From Beijerinckiaceae bacterium (GTDB lineage Bacteria; Pseudomonadota; Alphaproteobacteria; Rhizobiales; Beijerinckiaceae), in the NCBI GenBank assembly GCA_947453155.1, contig CANGFE010000023.1, positions 1 through 33,958 of the forward strand: a stretch of DNA of 33,958 nt. The letters run 5' to 3'. How positions within the stretch are numbered: position 1 is the first letter of the stretch; the number at the start of each line of letters is the position of its first letter. Positions 25,024 through 32,578 of this stretch are shown here, one piece after another. Both the position numbers and the translations under genes were made by a program. Under the pieces are notes generated by a model. That model had not been told where the DNA came from and made no database searches. It saw nothing but the letters and a program-made list of their open reading frames with translations.

Positions 25024-26049
25024 TTACTGAATCTCGCCGATAATAGAGGCCAGCCGCTCGGCTGTCTCCTTCGGTGTGGCCACAATTTCACTGACAATCT
25101 TCTGCAAATCGGCGCCGGAGACCGGATCGACCTCCAGATTGCCCTTCCGGGCGTCCTCGAGGAAGGCCGGATCCTTGAGCATTTTGTCAAATGCCCCGCG
25201 CAGAGCCGCGACACGCTCGGCGGGAACGTCCGGCGTCGTAAAGACGGGGCGGCCGACGGCCGAGGGGGCTGAGAGCAGGCGCAAGACCTGGCGGTCGGCG
25301 TCATTCTTGGCCAGATCCATGAGCAGCGGGACGTCGGGCAGGTCGGGGGCCTTGGTCAGGCCGATCTGCACGAGGATGTTGATCTTCTTGTCGCGAAGCC
25401 AGTCGGGGCGGGTCGATTTCCACGAGGCCCAGCTGTTCGAGCCACGGCCCGAGACTTCGCCCTTTTCCATGGCAAGATTGATGTCATTGCCGCCGGGATA
25501 GCCCAGAATGATTTTGAACTTGGTGCCGAGCAGCGAATTCATGGCGCGCGGGAATTGCGAAGAGGTCGAACCACCTGTCGCGCCCATCGGCACTTCTTGC
25601 TTGGTCGCATCTTCAATCGTCTTGATGCCCGATGTGAACCAAGTGACAGTGGTGTTGTTCTCTTGGCTCGGATTGCCGATGTAGATGAACTTCTGCGTGT
25701 CAAACGTGATGGCCTTGTCGCCAATCGCCTGTTGAAGCGAGAGCGATTGGTCGGCAGTGGCGAGCACAGTGCCGTCTTTGGGCGCGATTTTGGCAACATA
25801 GCCTGCCGCCACGCGCGAGCCGCCGCCGGGCATATTGCGGGCGATCATATTGGGCGTGCCCGGCACATATTGGCCCATATGGCGTGCCACGAGGCGGGCA
25901 TAAGTGTCGTAACCACCACCCGGCGAATAGCCGATGATGAAATCAATCGTCTTGCCTTTGTAGAAGCTTTCAACCGCCGGCTGGGCAGCCAGCGGCGTGG
26001 CGGCGAGCGCCAGAAGGGCGGTGAGGGCGGGGGCCTTTAAAGAGGTCAT
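25024..26049 (-). CDS. Bug/TctC-type periplasmic solute-binding protein
   Basis: A 341-residue exported receptor of the tripartite tricarboxylate transporter (Bug) family. The signal peptide ends at A-A-Q near residue 23. The mature start, F-Y-K-G-K-T-I-D-F-I-I-G-Y-S-P-G-G-G-Y-D, is the family hallmark: the P-G-G-G-Y-D loop binds carboxylates. N-M-P-G-G-G-S and G-A-T-G-G-S-T-S-S are further conserved loops. No TctA or TctB membrane genes are in the window, which is common for Bug proteins. It lies 147 bases after soxA and 26 bases before the bicupin gene on the same strand, so it probably forms a unit with the latter. The ligand is unknown. Confidence 0.9.
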   Translation of the reverse strand: MTSLKAPALTALLALAATPLAAQPAVESFYKGKTIDFIIGYSPGGGYDTYARLVARHMGQYVPGTPNMIARNMPGGGSRVAAGYVAKIAPKDGTVLATADQSLSLQQAIGDKAITFDTQKFIYIGNPSQENNTTVTWFTSGIKTIEDATKQEVPMGATGGSTSSQFPRAMNSLLGTKFKIILGYPGGNDINLAMEKGEVSGRGSNSWASWKSTRPDWLRDKKINILVQIGLTKAPDLPDVPLLMDLAKNDADRQVLRLLSAPSAVGRPVFTTPDVPAERVAALRGAFDKMLKDPAFLEDARKGNLEVDPVSGADLQKIVSEIVATPKETAERLASIIGEIQ

Positions 26050-26196
26050 GTGTGAGCCTGCATTTCCTGATTTTTGCCATGTGGCGCTAACCGGCCCCCA
26101 GAGACGGTGCGTCTTTTTGTCGTTCCCAGACGTGCCACAGACTGCAACGAAAGTCTAATGCCGGACCGCTGAAATTGCAGGATTTTCTCGAAAAAA

Positions 26197-26958
26197 TCAG
26201 GGCCTGACGGCGGGTGTTTCGAGCTTCATGCCGGCGGCGCGCTCCATCAGGAAGGCTTCGAGCGCGATGGCTTCCGTAGAGCCTGCGGCAAAGGGCTCGG
26301 CGCGCATGCCCGACATACAATTGCGAAAGCGCCGCTGGAGCGAGCCCAAAGACTGCCATTCGAGGCGATAAAGCGGATAGCCGTTCGGGTGAGCTTGGGG
26401 AATGGGGGCGGCGCCCAAATGCCCGCCCGCATTGTCATCATGACATTGCGCGCAGGAGAAATTGAGCTGGCCCATGCGCGCGGAATAAAGCGCCGCGCCT
26501 TGCGCACGCGTGGCTGCAAGCTTTGCGTCTTGCGGCGGGCTGATTGGCATATCGCGCGATTGGCGCCCGACGAAAGCCGAGAGGCTCAACAATTCACGGC
26601 CCTCGCGCTGCGGAGCGGGCGCCTCTTGGCGCTCGACGCGGCATTGGATGATGCGGCCAGCCAAGTCGATTGCGCTTTGTGTCTTGTCATCCATGGCCGG
26701 ATAGCGCGCGGCCACACCCTTCATGCTTTGCGTTGCATCGCCATGACATGCGGCGCAAGATTTTTGCGCTTTGCCAGTTGGCGTATTCCATAATGTCTCG
26801 CCTTCCAGCACAGACAGCATGCCGGGATTGGCGAGATCATCCTTTTGCATGGCCTGCGTATCGGGCCCCATATAATCAAAGCCGGATTTGCGCGCATCTT
26901 GCGCAAAGGCAGGCAGTGCCATGCCGATCACAACAACAAGGCAGGCAAGCCTATTCAA
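26197..26958 (-). CDS. soxA: SoxA, dihaem cytochrome c of the SoxAX complex
   Basis: SoxXA oxidatively joins a sulfur substrate to the Cys of SoxY in the periplasm. This 253-residue form is dihaem: C-A-A-C-H at 68-72 and C-A-Q-C-H at 169-173. C106 (I-Q-C-R-V-E) and the essential C214 in R-N-C-M-S-G-M-R-A-E-P-F match the family's Cys haem ligands; the second becomes a persulfide in known SoxA. The start is taken as TTG at 26958, inside the 3' end of soxZ, because it gives a compact signal peptide (M-N-R-L-A-C-L then a hydrophobic core to A-F-A); the longer frame to 27111 reads only Arg/Pro-rich shadow sequence. All catalytic residues are present. Confidence 0.93.
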   Translation of the reverse strand: MNRLACLVVVIGMALPAFAQDARKSGFDYMGPDTQAMQKDDLANPGMLSVLEGETLWNTPTGKAQKSCAACHGDATQSMKGVAARYPAMDDKTQSAIDLAGRIIQCRVERQEAPAPQREGRELLSLSAFVGRQSRDMPISPPQDAKLAATRAQGAALYSARMGQLNFSCAQCHDDNAGGHLGAAPIPQAHPNGYPLYRLEWQSLGSLQRRFRNCMSGMRAEPFAAGSTEAIALEAFLMERAAGMKLETPAVRP

Positions 26959-27271
26959 CTTGGATGCTCGCAGTCTGCACTTGTGTCTCGCCCTTATTGT
27001 CCGTCCAGGAAAAAACCAGCGTGCCGGATTCCGTGGCGATGGTGGTGAAAGAGATGAACGGATTGGCGGTGATCGCTGGATGCAGCTGTGCCGAAAAGAC
27101 CACCTCGCCATTATAGGTGCAGACGAATTTCTCGATAATGTCGCGCGGGATTAGCTGGCCATCCATGCCGGGCCGAAATCCCGTTTCCATCGGATGCGAC
27201 ATCAGTGTTTTGATTTCAATGATCTCGCCGCGCTTGGATTTGGCGGGGACATTGATGAGGGCGCGGGCCAT
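26951..27271 (-). CDS. soxZ: SoxZ, sulfur carrier complex subunit
   Basis: SoxZ is the immunoglobulin-like partner of SoxY in the SoxYZ sulfur-carrier heterodimer. The 106-residue protein shows the usual M-A-R-A-L-I-N-V-P start, the I-I-E-I-K-T-L-M-S-H-P-M-E-T-G motif, A-N-P-F-I-S-F near 72-78, and a Trp-containing last strand, F-S-W-T-D. It has no signal peptide, as is normal: SoxZ is carried out with Tat-exported SoxY. GGAGGA upstream of the ATG at 27271 lies inside the last codons of soxY. Two bases separate the soxY stop from this ATG, and the stop overlaps the soxA start by 8 bases. Confidence 0.93.
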   Translation of the reverse strand: MARALINVPAKSKRGEIIEIKTLMSHPMETGFRPGMDGQLIPRDIIEKFVCTYNGEVVFSAQLHPAITANPFISFTTIATESGTLVFSWTDNKGETQVQTASIQVE

Positions 27272-27273
27272 CT

Positions 27274-27717
27274 CTATTCCTCCACACAAGCTGGCATGGT
27301 GACGATGACTTCGCTCTTGGCGCTGAAATAAGTCCCGTCCGACATTTCGGCAATGGCCGTGATAAATTGCGTATCATTGAGGCGCATGCGGGTCGCGACC
27401 TGAGCGCGGCCAGAACGCGGCGTCAGATTGAAGATCGCAACATCGGGCAGCGGATTTTTTTCGTTGAAAATACCGATACGCGTGACGTGATTGTCTTTGG
27501 TCATCGGGCTGTCGACCAGCACGCTGAGTGGCACCGAATTGCCATTCTCGACCAGCAGTGAAATGTCGAATTTCACGCGCCCTTCTTTCACCGGCTTGCC
27601 GCCTGTGAAAGCATCAACGGCAAGTTTCATCTTTTCCGGTGTCGCGCGCGCAGGCGTCACCAGCGCGATGCTCGCGCCTGCGGCCAGAAGCGTGAATTGG
27701 CGGCGTGTCGTGTTCAT
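27274..27717 (-). CDS. soxY: SoxY-like sulfur carrier with atypical C-terminal tail
   Basis: SoxY holds sulfur intermediates on a Cys at the end of a flexible C-terminal arm. This 147-residue protein has a Tat signal (T-T-R-R-Q-F-T-L-L-A-A) and the SoxY fold with G-R-V-K-F-D-I-S-L-L-V-E-N-G-N-S-V-P and D-N-H-V-T-R-I-G-I-F. Its tail, however, reads V-I-V-T-M-P-A-C-V-E-E: C144 is fourth from the end, where known SoxY proteins end G-G-C-G-G. The codons for V-E-E double as the soxZ Shine-Dalgarno sequence. In another frame C-G-G is encoded just ahead of soxZ, so a frameshift or sequencing error should be excluded. It overlaps soxX by ATGA. Function as a carrier is likely; the bound group may differ. 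Confidence 0.88.
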   Translation of the reverse strand: MNTTRRQFTLLAAGASIALVTPARATPEKMKLAVDAFTGGKPVKEGRVKFDISLLVENGNSVPLSVLVDSPMTKDNHVTRIGIFNEKNPLPDVAIFNLTPRSGRAQVATRMRLNDTQFITAIAEMSDGTYFSAKSEVIVTMPACVEE

Positions 27718-28163
27718 TTCTGCGTGTCGTCTTTCAGGCTGACGAGAAAGGCAATGACATCTTCGATCTCTTGGGCGTTGAGCAAAGTCTTGGCCTTGTA
27801 ATTGGCAGCGACCCGCTCGAGCCCTTCGCTTCTATAATAGGGCGGCATGATCGTTTTTTCATTCACTTTGGTGCTATCGACCATGCGCAAGCGGATTTCA
27901 CCTTCGCTCATGCGTGATCCAGTTCCAGCCAAGCTGGGTGCCAGATCACCCTGAAAACGCTCTTCCGGAAAGGGGCCGGAATGGCACAACAGACAAAGCC
28001 CCTTTTGGCGTTCAACCACAATGGCGCGGCCTTTGGCGGCGTCTCCCTTCACGCCCGTGAGGGATTGGGTAATGGCGCCGTTCTCTATGCGATAGGGCAC
28101 AAGCGTTTGCGCTGACGCATCAAAGCTCACCAGCACCGCCAACAATCCCAACAAGCGCCACAT
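27714..28163 (-). CDS. soxX: SoxX, monohaem cytochrome c of the SoxAX complex
   Basis: A 149-residue periplasmic cytochrome that takes electrons from SoxA. After a signal peptide ending near residue 18 (D-A-S-A), the haem site is C-L-L-C-H (57-61) followed by S-G-P-F-P-E-E-R-F-Q-G-D-L-A-P-S-L, a SoxX pattern. M106 in T-I-M-P-P-Y-Y is the likely axial ligand. E-I-E-D-V-I-A-F-L-V-S-L closes the haem fold. Its ATG at 28163 shares one base with the flavoprotein gene's stop (TGATG), and its stop overlaps soxY by ATGA, so translation is coupled on both sides. Confidence 0.93.
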   Translation of the reverse strand: MWRLLGLLAVLVSFDASAQTLVPYRIENGAITQSLTGVKGDAAKGRAIVVERQKGLCLLCHSGPFPEERFQGDLAPSLAGTGSRMSEGEIRLRMVDSTKVNEKTIMPPYYRSEGLERVAANYKAKTLLNAQEIEDVIAFLVSLKDDTQK

Positions 28164-29410
28164 CAGCCGAAGACTTCCTGTGTGATCGTCTTATACCAGC
28201 CTTCGGCATATTGCGCTTCAGCTGCGCGCACGCTGGCGGATGCATTGGCGGCACTCACGCCACCAGCTCCTTGGACATCCGCGAGAAGACCTCTGGCTGG
28301 TGCATAAACGCCGGCAACGGAAATTCCATAATCAGGTTTTACCAGCGAATAGCAGGTGTTGACGAGTTTGGGCTCCGTCGGAGCGTCTCCGCGCAACAAA
28401 GCCGCGACGGCTTGCGCACAGGCCTTGGCTTGGGCATTGGCTGAAAAGGCTGATTTGGGCATGCCACCACCAACACAGGCGTCTCCAATGACATGAATAT
28501 TGGGCGCGAGTTTGGCTTCAAAAGTCACAGGATCAATCGGGCACCAGCCGGTCTGGTCGGCAACGCCAGCACTGATCGCAATTTTTCCGGCGCGTTGCGG
28601 CGGGATCACATTGCCCACATCCGCTTTATGTTCACCAAATTCGGTGATGAAGATTTTCTCTTTCGCCTTCACCTCAGTGACTTTGCCGCCGCCCGAGAGA
28701 CCGATCCATTCGACGCGGTCGCCATAAATCTCTTTCCATGCGGCCGTGAAGAGCGATTGCTTTGAAAAAGCATCCTTCGCGTCAAGGATGAGCAGTTTCG
28801 ATTTCGGCTTGTGGTTTTTGAGATACCAGGCAATCAGGCTTGCGCGCTCATATGGTCCCGGCGGACAGCGGAAGGGATTGGCGGGGGCGGAAATGATCAC
28901 CGTGCCACCATCACTCATGGCTTCAAGTTGCTGACGCAAAAGCAGGGTTTGTGCGCCCGCTTTCCAGGCATGCGGCATGAGATTGCTGGCCGCTTCATCA
29001 TAGCCGGGAAGCGCTTCGAAATTGAGATCAATGCCGGGTGCGAGCACCAGCCGATCATAAGAAATCATCACGCCATCAGCCAAAGTCACGCGGCGCACGG
29101 AATTGTCGATTTTGCTCGCCATCTGCCGCACCAAGCGAATGCCTTGGCGCTCTAATGCAGCATAGGTGAATGTCTGCTGCGACAGATCGCGAAGTCCGGC
29201 AATCACGGCATTGCTGAAAGGGCAGGAGATATATTGCGCATTGGGTTCGATGAGTGTGACATCAAACCCCATTTTGTGCAGAAAGCGCGCGGCCGAGGCG
29301 CCGCCAAAGCCGCCACCAATCACAACCACTTTGCCTTGCGTCTGCGCGAGGGCAGGCGCGGCTAAGGCTGCGGCGGAAGAGGCGAGAAGTGTGCGGCGCG
29401 TGAGGCTCAT
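28163..29410 (-). CDS. Flavocytochrome c sulfide dehydrogenase flavoprotein (FccB/SoxF)
   Basis: A 415-residue periplasmic flavoprotein that oxidises sulfide or polysulfide and reduces its cytochrome partner. It has a Tat-like signal (L-T-R-R-T-L-L-A-S-S) and an FAD-binding V-V-I-G-G-G-F-G-G (29-37). C63 in S-C-P-F-S-N is at the place of the covalent FAD-linking Cys of Allochromatium FccB. C182 (P-F-R-C-P-P-G-P-Y-E-R) and C353 (N-T-C-Y-S-L-V) match the redox disulfide. The start at 29410 gives an ATGA overlap with the cytochrome gene; a longer frame to 29437 lies wholly within that gene. Every catalytic Cys is kept, which argues for an active enzyme. Confidence 0.92.
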   Translation of the reverse strand: MSLTRRTLLASSAAALAAPALAQTQGKVVVIGGGFGGASAARFLHKMGFDVTLIEPNAQYISCPFSNAVIAGLRDLSQQTFTYAALERQGIRLVRQMASKIDNSVRRVTLADGVMISYDRLVLAPGIDLNFEALPGYDEAASNLMPHAWKAGAQTLLLRQQLEAMSDGGTVIISAPANPFRCPPGPYERASLIAWYLKNHKPKSKLLILDAKDAFSKQSLFTAAWKEIYGDRVEWIGLSGGGKVTEVKAKEKIFITEFGEHKADVGNVIPPQRAGKIAISAGVADQTGWCPIDPVTFEAKLAPNIHVIGDACVGGGMPKSAFSANAQAKACAQAVAALLRGDAPTEPKLVNTCYSLVKPDYGISVAGVYAPARGLLADVQGAGGVSAANASASVRAAEAQYAEGWYKTITQEVFG

Positions 29411-29739
29411 TTGGCGCGCCCCTGTGTGGCAAGCCATTGCGCAATGGCGCGCGTTTCTTCCGGCGTGAAACCTTTGGCGATGCGGTTCATCAGTGTCGCT
29501 TCGCGCGCACCGGTGCGAAACGCATCCATGCCGGCTTCAATCTCAACCGCGGAAAGATTCTTGAGAGATGGTAATTCTGTCTCAGTAGCCCCGTGGCATC
29601 CAAGACAGGCCGATGCACCGGGTGGCGATTGGGACACATCTAGCGGGTCGGCAAGAGCAGGGCCGCAAAGGCAGAAGAGGAGCGCCATAAGCGCTCCTCC
29701 TGTTTTTGTCGCGAAGCGAAATGTCTTTCGCTCCCTCAT
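29407..29739 (-). CDS. Class I cytochrome c, probable electron acceptor of the sulfide dehydrogenase
   Basis: A small cytochrome with one haem site, C-L-G-C-H (45-49), and M84 as the likely axial ligand. Coupled by ATGA to the flavoprotein gene, it is the likely FccA-type subunit, although known FccA proteins may be mono- or dihaem. Two starts compete. The ATG at 29739, three bases after the molybdenum subunit's stop, gives a 110-residue protein with a well-formed signal peptide (R-E-R-K then a hydrophobic core to A-L-A). An internal ATG at 29688 has a much stronger Shine-Dalgarno sequence (GGAGGAG) but a very short, uncharged signal. I prefer 29739. Confidence 0.88.
   Translation of the reverse strand: MRERKTFRFATKTGGALMALLFCLCGPALADPLDVSQSPPGASACLGCHGATETELPSLKNLSAVEIEAGMDAFRTGAREATLMNRIAKGFTPEETRAIAQWLATQGRAK
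29677..29699 (-). promoter_or_regulatory. Hairpin enclosing an internal start codon and Shine-Dalgarno sequence
   Basis: GAGGAGCGC and GCGCTCCTC form a perfect 9-base-pair stem. On the transcribed strand the five-base loop contains the in-frame ATG at 29688, and the GGAGGAG that precedes it lies in the stem. The structure falls inside the cytochrome c signal-peptide codons. It could hide or expose the internal start, or it may be chance in a GC-rich coding region. Confidence 0.3.
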
Positions 29740-29742
29740 GGA

Positions 29743-31914
29743 TCAAGCCTTGCGCAGATCGAGGTTTTTCAACGGCACGTCACGCAGACGCTTGCCCGTT
29801 GCTGCGAAAATGGCATTGAGCACGGCAGGGGCGGCGACGAAGATCGTCGGTTCACCCACGCCACCCCAGAATCCGCCCGAGGGAACCGGATAGGATTCAA
29901 CTGGCGGCATCTCAGCCATTTTCATCACTTCATATGTGTCGAAGTTTTCTTGCTCCATGCGGCCATTCTTGACCGTCATTTCGCCGTAGAGAAGTGCGGA
30001 CAGGCCATAGGCAAACGAGCCTTCGATCTGGGCGGCAACTTGCTGCGGATTGACGACATGGCCGCAATCGGTGGCAGCAACAATGCGATGGATCTTCAAG
30101 GCGCCCTTGTCGCTGACCGAGACTTCTGCGACAGCGGCGACATAAGAGCCATAGCCCATGTGCTGCGAGATGCCGCGGAAGACGCCTGGTGCTGTGGGTT
30201 TGCCCCAGCCCGCTTTCTCTGCAACCGTATTCAGCACCGCCAGATGCTTTGGATAATTCTTCATCATCTTGCGGCGGAATTCGAGCGGGTCTTGTCCGGC
30301 GGCATGCGCCATCTCATCGATGAAACATTCCAGATAGATCGCGTTCTGGTTGTTGTTCACACCACGCCAGAAACCCGGACGGAAGGGCGGGTTGCGCATG
30401 GCATGGTCAACGAGCAGGTTCGGAATGTCATAACCGAACTGACCTTCCGGCCCCTGTGCATTGAGACCCTGGAACGTGCCGGGGTCACGACCCTCGACAA
30501 GCGCTTCGGGGCGCAGACCTGCCAGAATGGATTGGCCGGAAATGCGCATATGAAGACCAACCACATTGCCCTTGTCATCCAGCGCGCCTGTGAGCTTGCA
30601 CATGGTGGTCGGGTGATAGGTGCCGTGCGTAACATCTTGCTCACGTGACCAGATGAGTTTGACCGGCGTGCCGGGCATTTCCTTGGCGACGAGTACGGCT
30701 TGGCGCACATAGTCATGGCTCGATGAGCGACGACCGAAGCCGCCACCCAGATTCATGCGGATCACATCGCATTTTTCAATCGGCAGGCCGGAGGCCGGCA
30801 CGACCGTAGCCAACGCGGCTTCGGCATTTTGTGTCGACGTCCAGACCATGCACTTTTCTGGTGTCCATTGCGCCGTGGCGTTCATGGGCTCCATGGTCAT
30901 GTGATGCTGGTAAGGGAAGCGATAGACCGCTTCCACTTTCTTCGTCGCACCCGCGATGGCGGTCTCGACATCACCCTTCTTGTTGCCAACGAAAGCCTGT
31001 TTGGCGTCGAGGCCTTCGGTGAGCATGGCTTTGATGGATGCGGTCGAGACAGAAGCGTTCGCGCCTTCATCCCAGATGATGTTCACCGCATCGAGCGCGG
31101 TCTTGGCGCGGTACCATGTGTCGGCAACCACCACGACGGCATTGCCGTCGATGACCAGCACTTTTTTGACGCCGCGCATTTTTTCGGCTTTCGCCGCATC
31201 AAAGCTTTTTACCTTGCCACCTGGCACAGGTGTTTCCTTGATGGCGGCGTTCAACATGCCGGGCATTTTGTAGTCGATGGAATAGATCTGCGATCCATCA
31301 AGCTTCATCTTGGTGTCAAGACGCGGCAACGGCTTGCCGGCAATCGTCCAATCTTTCGGATCCTTGATCTTCACATCTTTTGGCGCTTCGAGCTTGGCTG
31401 CGGCGAGCGCCACTTGGCCATAGCGCAACGAGCGTCCCGAAGCCTTATGCGTGATCACGCTCTTCGATGTGGTCAGTTCAGCGACCGGCACTTTCAGCTG
31501 ATTGGCGGCAGCTTGCATCAACATGATGCGGGCTGCTGCACCGCCCTTGCGGACGTAATCTTCCGAACCGCGGATCCCGCGCGAACCGGCTGTCTGGAAA
31601 TCACCCCAGATGCGCTTGCGCGCAACATTCTGGCCGGGTGTCGGATATTCAGTCGTCACCTTCGACCAATCAGCATCGAGCTCTTCGGCAACGAGCTGGG
31701 CAAGGCCTGTGAGTGTGCCTTGGCCCATTTCAACACGGGCCACGCGAACCACGACAGTATTGTTAGGCTTTACGACAACCCAAGCATTGATTTCGGGCGT
31801 GTCACCAACAGCAGCTTCGGCTGTGGGAATATGAAAACCAATAGAGAGGCCGCCAGTGGCAGCAGCAGCGCCGGCAAGGAAGCCGCGACGCGAAAGTTTT
31901 TGCGCAATCGTCAT
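29743..31914 (-). CDS. Molybdenum hydroxylase large subunit (IorB / xanthine dehydrogenase family), Tat-exported
   Basis: A 723-residue molybdopterin-cytosine-dinucleotide enzyme subunit resembling isoquinoline 1-oxidoreductase beta. The N-terminus carries a twin-arginine signal, S-R-R-G-F-L-A-G-A-A-A (8-18), so the folded enzyme is periplasmic or membrane-bound. Molybdopterin-binding motifs include V-E-M-G-Q-G-T and L-G-G-G-F-G-R-R. The catalytic Glu of the family is E688 in G-V-G-E-P-T. GGGAGG lies 7 bases before the ATG at 31914; an upstream TTG at 31935 overlaps the small-subunit gene and lacks such support. It is followed three bases later by the cytochrome c gene. The substrate (aldehyde, N-heterocycle or something sulfur-related) is unknown. 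Confidence 0.92.
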   Translation of the reverse strand: MTIAQKLSRRGFLAGAAAATGGLSIGFHIPTAEAAVGDTPEINAWVVVKPNNTVVVRVARVEMGQGTLTGLAQLVAEELDADWSKVTTEYPTPGQNVARKRIWGDFQTAGSRGIRGSEDYVRKGGAAARIMLMQAAANQLKVPVAELTTSKSVITHKASGRSLRYGQVALAAAKLEAPKDVKIKDPKDWTIAGKPLPRLDTKMKLDGSQIYSIDYKMPGMLNAAIKETPVPGGKVKSFDAAKAEKMRGVKKVLVIDGNAVVVVADTWYRAKTALDAVNIIWDEGANASVSTASIKAMLTEGLDAKQAFVGNKKGDVETAIAGATKKVEAVYRFPYQHHMTMEPMNATAQWTPEKCMVWTSTQNAEAALATVVPASGLPIEKCDVIRMNLGGGFGRRSSSHDYVRQAVLVAKEMPGTPVKLIWSREQDVTHGTYHPTTMCKLTGALDDKGNVVGLHMRISGQSILAGLRPEALVEGRDPGTFQGLNAQGPEGQFGYDIPNLLVDHAMRNPPFRPGFWRGVNNNQNAIYLECFIDEMAHAAGQDPLEFRRKMMKNYPKHLAVLNTVAEKAGWGKPTAPGVFRGISQHMGYGSYVAAVAEVSVSDKGALKIHRIVAATDCGHVVNPQQVAAQIEGSFAYGLSALLYGEMTVKNGRMEQENFDTYEVMKMAEMPPVESYPVPSGGFWGGVGEPTIFVAAPAVLNAIFAATGKRLRDVPLKNLDLRKA

Positions 31915-31931
31915 GTCATTCCTCCCGATGT

Positions 31932-32420
31932 TCAAGCGCGCTGCGCTTTGGTGTTGCTCTTCTTAGCCTTGGCATTTTTAGCCGCCAGCTTCACGCCGGC
32001 GCGAATGCGATTATAGGTGCCGCAGCGGCAGATGTTGCTCATCTCTTCATTGATCTGCGCATCGGTCGGCTCGGGATGTTTCACGAGCAAAGCGGCCGCG
32101 GCCATGATCTGGCCGGACTGGCAATAGCCGCATTGCGGCACATCGAGTTCGAGCCAGGCTTGCTGGATCGGATGCGTCACAGTCTTTGACAGACCTTCAA
32201 TGGTGACGATCTTCTGTTTTTCGGTGAAAGAGCTCACAGGCAGCGAGCAAGAGCGCGTTGGCACGCCATCGACATGGACGGTGCAAGCGCCGCAAGCAGC
32301 AACGCCGCAGCCATATTTCGTGCCGGTCAGGCCGATCTGTTCGCGAATGGCCCAGAGCAACGGAGTATCCGGCTCCACGTCGATATTATGGATTTTGCCA
32401 TTGATATTCAGGCGCGCCAT
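31932..32420 (-). CDS. [2Fe-2S] small subunit of the molybdenum hydroxylase (IorA-like)
   Basis: A 162-residue iron-sulfur subunit passing electrons from the molybdenum centre. The plant-ferredoxin-type cluster is bound by C38, C43, C46 and C58 ([10 protein letters not shown]). The second, helical-domain cluster is bound by C97, C100, C131 and C133 (Q-C-G-Y-C and C-R-C-G-T-Y). There is no signal peptide, so export would rely on the Tat signal of the large subunit. No FAD subunit is present, as in isoquinoline oxidoreductases, so a cytochrome or quinone takes the electrons. The C-terminus is Lys/Ala-rich. GGGAGG lies 5 bases before the ATG. It is the first gene of the block that runs into sox. 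Confidence 0.93.
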   Translation of the reverse strand: MARLNINGKIHNIDVEPDTPLLWAIREQIGLTGTKYGCGVAACGACTVHVDGVPTRSCSLPVSSFTEKQKIVTIEGLSKTVTHPIQQAWLELDVPQCGYCQSGQIMAAAALLVKHPEPTDAQINEEMSNICRCGTYNRIRAGVKLAAKNAKAKKSNTKAQRA

Positions 32421-32520
32421 TCATCCCTCCCGATGGTTTATGGCTTTTGGCAGCGGGCTGGTTATCCCAAACTCCGTCCGCCTTTGCTGGGCAGCTTACA
32501 AGAATTGATGGTCTCCGCCA

Positions 32521-32553
32521 TAGAAATGCGCGCCCGGATGACCGGACGCGCGC
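32521..32553 (-). terminator. Possible terminator after the TauD-type gene
   Basis: GCGCGCCCGG (32528-32537) and CCGGACGCGC (32542-32551) pair around ATGA with one G-U pair on the RNA. On the minus strand only ATTTCT follows, so the T-tract is weak. It lies between the dioxygenase stop and the molybdenum hydroxylase genes and may partly separate the two units. Confidence 0.45.
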
Positions 32554-32578
32554 TTTTCCCAAAACGGAATTGTGAAGC

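Noticed and set aside
26959-27111. 51 extra N-terminal codons for SoxA in the longer open frame.
   Set aside because: They overlap soxZ, are Arg/Pro/Ser-rich, and would bury the signal peptide; the TTG at 26958 gives a normal precursor.
30829-32016. 395-residue plus-strand frame antisense to the molybdenum hydroxylase large subunit.
   Set aside because: The minus-strand gene carries the Tat signal, molybdopterin motifs and catalytic Glu; the opposite frame is a by-product of codon bias.
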